From Verrucomicrobiales bacterium (GTDB taxonomy: Bacteria > Verrucomicrobiota > Verrucomicrobiae > Limisphaerales > UBA9464), in assembly GCA_005789375.1 (NCBI GenBank), contig SXXZ01000088.1:1-6758 (forward strand): 6,758 nt of DNA. Reading direction: 5' to 3'. Below are positions 3,600 through 6,758 of this stretch, in pieces (the first letter of the stretch is position 1; each line of letters opens with the position of its first letter). The notes beneath the pieces were generated by a model. That model did no database searches. It saw nothing but the letters and a program-made list of their open reading frames with translations, and was not told where the DNA came from. The translations under genes and the position numbers were made by a program.

Positions 3600-6500
3600 A
3601 TGCCACGCCGCTCGTTGAATCGCGCACTCTGGATACGATCTCTGTTGCTGGGGCTGATGCCGCTGATGCCCGCCGCCTTCAGCGCCGATATCGCACCAAC
3701 GGGCTCCACCTCCGGCTCAACCAACGCCGCACCCAACGGCTTCAGACCGCTGGTGAAGGATGATCGCGCGGCCATGCCTATTCTGGCGCCGCAATCCTCC
3801 GAGGGCGAACAGCGGATCAAGCAGTTCCAACTAGCCCCAGGCCTGTCGGTCAAACTCTGGGCGGCTGAACCCCAATTGGCCAATCCCGTGGCCTTCTCGG
3901 TGGATGAGCAGGGGTGCGTGTTCACCAGCGAAACGTACCGGTACCGAACCAGTGTGCTCGATATCCGGCATTACATGTTCATGCTGGAGGACGATCTGGC
4001 TTCGCGCACCGTGGAGGACCGCTTGGCGCAAATCCGCAAATGGTTCGGTCCCGAGGGCGAGCGAGCGCTGGGCCGGGAGACAGAAGTGATCCGCAAACTG
4101 GAGGACACCAATCACGATGGCCGGGCGGACCACTCCGAGATCGTGGCAGAACACTTCACCAGCCCCCTCAGCGGCATTGGCAGTGGTGTGCTGGCGCGCC
4201 AGGGGCAGGTGTGGTTTACCGAGATCCCGTCGCTGTGGCACATCGGGCCGGCCGGTTCAGTCCAGGGCAACCTCCCGAAACCCATGGAACCCGCGCTGCA
4301 ATCCCAACCCAAGGTGCATCCCAAGTCGCTGGAGGCACGGGCGATTTTGCACGGGTTCGGAGTGCGGTTCAGCTTCACGGGCCACGACTTGCATGGGCTC
4401 ATTTTCGGGCCGGATGGGCGCCTGTACTTCTCCTGCGGCGACCGCGGTGCTCACGTGGTGACGCAAGAGGGCACGGTGATCGATTTGCCCGACGAGGGGG
4501 CGGTGTTCCGCTGTGAACCCGATGGTTCGAAGCTGGAGGTTGTTCATCGCGGGTTGCGCAATCCGCAGGAACTGGCCTTCAACGATGAGGGCGATCTCTT
4601 CACTGGCGACAACGATTCGGATCAAGGCGACCGGGAGCGCTGGGTGCCCGTCATCGAAGGGGCCGACTCCGGCTGGCGGGTGGGGCATCAACACGCGCCG
4701 TTGGGCAATGCGGGGCTGTGGAACCTGGAGCGGTTGTGGGTCCCGCCGTTCGAGGGGCAATCGGCCTCCATCCTGACGCCCATCGCCAATATCGCCGACG
4801 GCCCCAGTGGGCTCGTCCACGATTCGGGCACCAGCCTTCCGAAGGCGCTACGCGGACGTTTTTTACTGGCCTACTTCAAAGGCACCAGCGCCAAAAGCGG
4901 GATTAGTTCGCTGCAATTGCGACCCGCCGGTGCAACTCACGAGCTGGTGGCGCACGACCCGCTGATCTGGAACTCCCTGGTGCCCGATGTCGATCTGGGG
5001 CCCGACGGATCCATCTTCTTCGCCGACTGGCACGAGGGCTGGCCCAAGAGCAACAAGGGCCGAATTTACAAAGCCATCTTCGCCGAGGTGGCCGCCGATC
5101 CCGAGGTGCCCCGAACTCAGCAATTGCTCGCGGCCGGCATGAAGGATCGAACGCCCGAGGAGCTGTCGTCCTTGTTGGGTCATCGCGATCAGAGGGTTCG
5201 GCAAGAGGCTCAATACGAGTGGGCGCGGCGCGGTGCTAGCTCAGTGCCGACTTTGAAGACCCTGGCCTCGACGGCCACCGACGAGTGGGTGCGCATCCAC
5301 GCGATTCGAGCGCTGGGGCAATTGTCCCGGAAGGATCCCGCGCCGCTCGGAAAAGCGCTGCTCGGCGTGGCCAAACGCTCTGAGGGTGAGGTGCGCGTCC
5401 AAGCCATCCGGGCGCTGGCTTCGTCCACCGAACTGGTGCGGCAACCGGGTATGGCTCCGTGGCTGAAGGATCAATTGGCCCACACGAATCCACGCGTGCG
5501 ATTGGCTGCCACTCTGGGCTTGGGTCGGGCTCGATTGTCTGAGGGCGATGCCATGGCCTTCATCGGGAGTGTGCGTCGGTTTGGAACGCCCGACGCCGTG
5601 TTGCGCCACGGGCTGGCCTACGGATTGGCCTCCGCTCTGTCCGATCGGGTGATCGAGGCCCATCGCTCCGACGCCGACCGGGAGATTCGGCAACTTGTGC
5701 TGCTGGCGGCCCGCATTCACCAGTCACCGGCGATCCGCGGCTTTTTGTCCGACCCAGATCCACTGCTGGCGCTCGAGGCCGCGCGGGCGATCCACGACCT
5801 GCCGCTGACGGCGGCCCTCCCGAACCTGGCCTCATTGGCTGAACCCGCCCCGCTTCAGGCCTGGCGAGGTGCCCTGGCCGCCAGAGTTCCCCAGCCCGTC
5901 CCCACTCCGGCACCTGGAGCCATTCGAGATCTGCGAGCAGACCAACCACTGCCCTGGGGCGATGCGCCCGTAGACCACACCTCGCCGATGCTGCTGCGCA
6001 TCGTGAATGCCAACTTCCGCCTGGGCACCCCGCAGGCGGCCCGACGTCTCGCCGCACTGGCCCGCGACACCGGGCTGCCAGAACGCATCCGCACCGAAGC
6101 CCTGCTGGCACTCGGCCACTGGAGAACGCCCCCGGCCCGAGATCGCCTCCTGGGCATCTACCGCCCCCTGCCGGCCCGGCCTGCGGGTCCAGCCCTCAAG
6201 GCGCTAGGCTCTATCGCTCCAGCACTGCTGCTCGGAGACACCACCGAGGCCATTCAGGTGGCGGTAGCCGAAGCCCTCAGCCGGTTGCACCTGACGAACT
6301 CGCTCGCAGCACTCGAGACCCTCGTTCGTCGCCCCCAGGCATCAGCCAAGGCACGGGCAGCGGCCCTGACCGCAGCTTTCCGGTTAGGCCAGCCACCGAC
6401 TGCCCTGCAACCCCTGCTCACCTTCGCCGCGGCCGACCCTGCAGAGCCCCTTCGCCTTGCCGCCTCGAAACTGTCCACCGAACTCAACCCAAACGATGCG

Positions 6501-6758
6501 GTCGGAAAACTGGCCAGCCTCCTCGAACGTGGGTCTTTAGCTGAACAACAAGCCGCCTTCGCCTCGCTGGGCGAACTGAAGTCGGACTCCGTCGATGCCG
6601 TTCTCGTCGAGTGGCTCGACCGACTCATGAAGCGCGAAGTGGCCAATGAGGTGATGCTCGATTTGGTCGAGGCCGCTCGAATGCACCCGGCCGCAGCGGT
6701 CCAGACCCGACTGGCTGCCTACCAAGACTGGAAGCTTCCGAAGGACGCCCTCTCGCCT
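3600..6758 (+). CDS. Exported PVC-type beta-propeller / HEAT-repeat protein (TIGR02604-like putative dehydrogenase), 3' end outside the window
   Basis: An uninterrupted frame of 1053 codons from the ATG at 3600 to the last base; I translated it throughout and found no stop. The signal peptide is residues 1-29: basic MPRRSLNR, a hydrophobic core LLLGLMPLMPAAF, then SA before D30. Residues 76-495 match the 'putative membrane-bound dehydrogenase' N-terminal domain of Verrucomicrobiota and Planctomycetota, a propeller related to glucose/sorbosone dehydrogenases. Hallmarks are APGLSVKLWAAEPQLANPVAFSVDE near 79-103, a calcium-loop-like DTNHDGRAD (169-177), HGLIFGPDGRLYFSCGDRG (265-283), RGLRNPQELAFNDEGDLF (317-334) and DVDLGPDGSIFFADWHEGW (463-481). 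From about 505 to 1035 there are helical HEAT-like repeats (for example DEWVRIHAIRALGQL and SEGEVRVQAIRALAS). Family members usually end in a cytochrome c domain with a CxxCH heme site. No CxxCH occurs in the visible part, and the sequence stops about where that domain would begin (QDWKLPKDALSP). The substrate is unknown; a periplasmic oxidoreductase, perhaps for sugars or polysaccharide breakdown products, is a family-based guess. The start is favoured because it gives the signal peptide. Confidence 0.9.
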   Translation, partial: MPRRSLNRALWIRSLLLGLMPLMPAAFSADIAPTGSTSGSTNAAPNGFRPLVKDDRAAMPILAPQSSEGEQRIKQFQLAPGLSVKLWAAEPQLANPVAFSVDEQGCVFTSETYRYRTSVLDIRHYMFMLEDDLASRTVEDRLAQIRKWFGPEGERALGRETEVIRKLEDTNHDGRADHSEIVAEHFTSPLSGIGSGVLARQGQVWFTEIPSLWHIGPAGSVQGNLPKPMEPALQSQPKVHPKSLEARAILHGFGVRFSFTGHDLHGLIFGPDGRLYFSCGDRGAHVVTQEGTVIDLPDEGAVFRCEPDGSKLEVVHRGLRNPQELAFNDEGDLFTGDNDSDQGDRERWVPVIEGADSGWRVGHQHAPLGNAGLWNLERLWVPPFEGQSASILTPIANIADGPSGLVHDSGTSLPKALRGRFLLAYFKGTSAKSGISSLQLRPAGATHELVAHDPLIWNSLVPDVDLGPDGSIFFADWHEGWPKSNKGRIYKAIFAEVAADPEVPRTQQLLAAGMKDRTPEELSSLLGHRDQRVRQEAQYEWARRGASSVPTLKTLASTATDEWVRIHAIRALGQLSRKDPAPLGKALLGVAKRSEGEVRVQAIRALASSTELVRQPGMAPWLKDQLAHTNPRVRLAATLGLGRARLSEGDAMAFIGSVRRFGTPDAVLRHGLAYGLASALSDRVIEAHRSDADREIRQLVLLAARIHQSPAIRGFLSDPDPLLALEAARAIHDLPLTAALPNLASLAEPAPLQAWRGALAARVPQPVPTPAPGAIRDLRADQPLPWGDAPVDHTSPMLLRIVNANFRLGTPQAARRLAALARDTGLPERIRTEALLALGHWRTPPARDRLLGIYRPLPARPAGPALKALGSIAPALLLGDTTEAIQVAVAEALSRLHLTNSLAALETLVRRPQASAKARAAALTAAFRLGQPPTALQPLLTFAAADPAEPLRLAASKLSTELNPNDAVGKLASLLERGSLAEQQAAFASLGELKSDSVDAVLVEWLDRLMKREVANEVMLDLVEAARMHPAAAVQTRLAAYQDWKLPKDALSP

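Noticed and set aside
4257..4820. Long minus-strand frames opposite the propeller/HEAT gene (also 5241-5720 and 5560-6111)
   Set aside because: Shadows of a GC-rich gene with strong codon bias; the plus-strand frame is open for 1053 codons and matches a known protein architecture.
1..6758. CRISPR array or tandem repeat array
   Set aside because: The only repeated unit is the 150-bp element at spacings of about 1.15 and 1.6 kb with genes between; no short regularly spaced repeats were seen.

Overview
The window looks like a piece of a Verrucomicrobiota chromosome, probably of the Pedosphaera/Chthoniobacter type. This is inferred from four things: GC-rich coding sequence, weak or absent Shine-Dalgarno motifs, a secreted amicyanin-like cupredoxin, and a very large exported dehydrogenase-like protein of the 'PVC-type heme-binding' family (TIGR02604-like beta-propeller followed by HEAT repeats). 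That last architecture is largely confined to Verrucomicrobiota and Planctomycetota. No sequence search was possible, so the phylum call is inference.

Layout. Positions 1-3190 form an accessory-looking stretch with four parts. (1) A minus-strand C-terminal remnant resembling a type I restriction-modification HsdM subunit (18-143) ends in a terminator-like hairpin. (2) A plus-strand exported cupredoxin starts at a GTG (605-1165). (3) A minus-strand AAA+/Orc1-like ATPase (1494-2672) has a convincing promoter and nested inverted repeats around it. (4) A second, unrecognised minus-strand C-terminal remnant lies at 2791-2928. The right-hand part begins with a minus-strand tRNA-Cys(GCA) with encoded CCA (3190-3263). 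It continues with a 336-base gap and then a plus-strand exported propeller/HEAT protein (3600 to the window end), which is cut off by the end of the window. That gene fills almost half of the window.

The most distinctive feature is a dispersed repeat of about 150 bp. It occurs three times in the same orientation (143-293, 1301-1445, 2932-3080), one copy in each gap of the accessory stretch. It has imperfect terminal inverted repeats (GGAACGATT-type) and conserved internal hairpins, as a MITE or other non-autonomous structured repeat would. Copies 1 and 3 directly abut the broken 5' ends of the two minus-strand remnants. Together the copies bracket the cupredoxin and the ATPase as cassette-like units, which suggests insertion or repeat-mediated rearrangement.

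Functional links. The cupredoxin and the propeller/HEAT protein are both predicted to be exported and could both belong to periplasmic redox chemistry, but they are separated by more than 2 kb and are not an operon. The ATPase appears to be transcribed alone. Its C-terminal region could hold a winged helix, and the symmetric sites around its promoter suggest regulation, possibly by itself.
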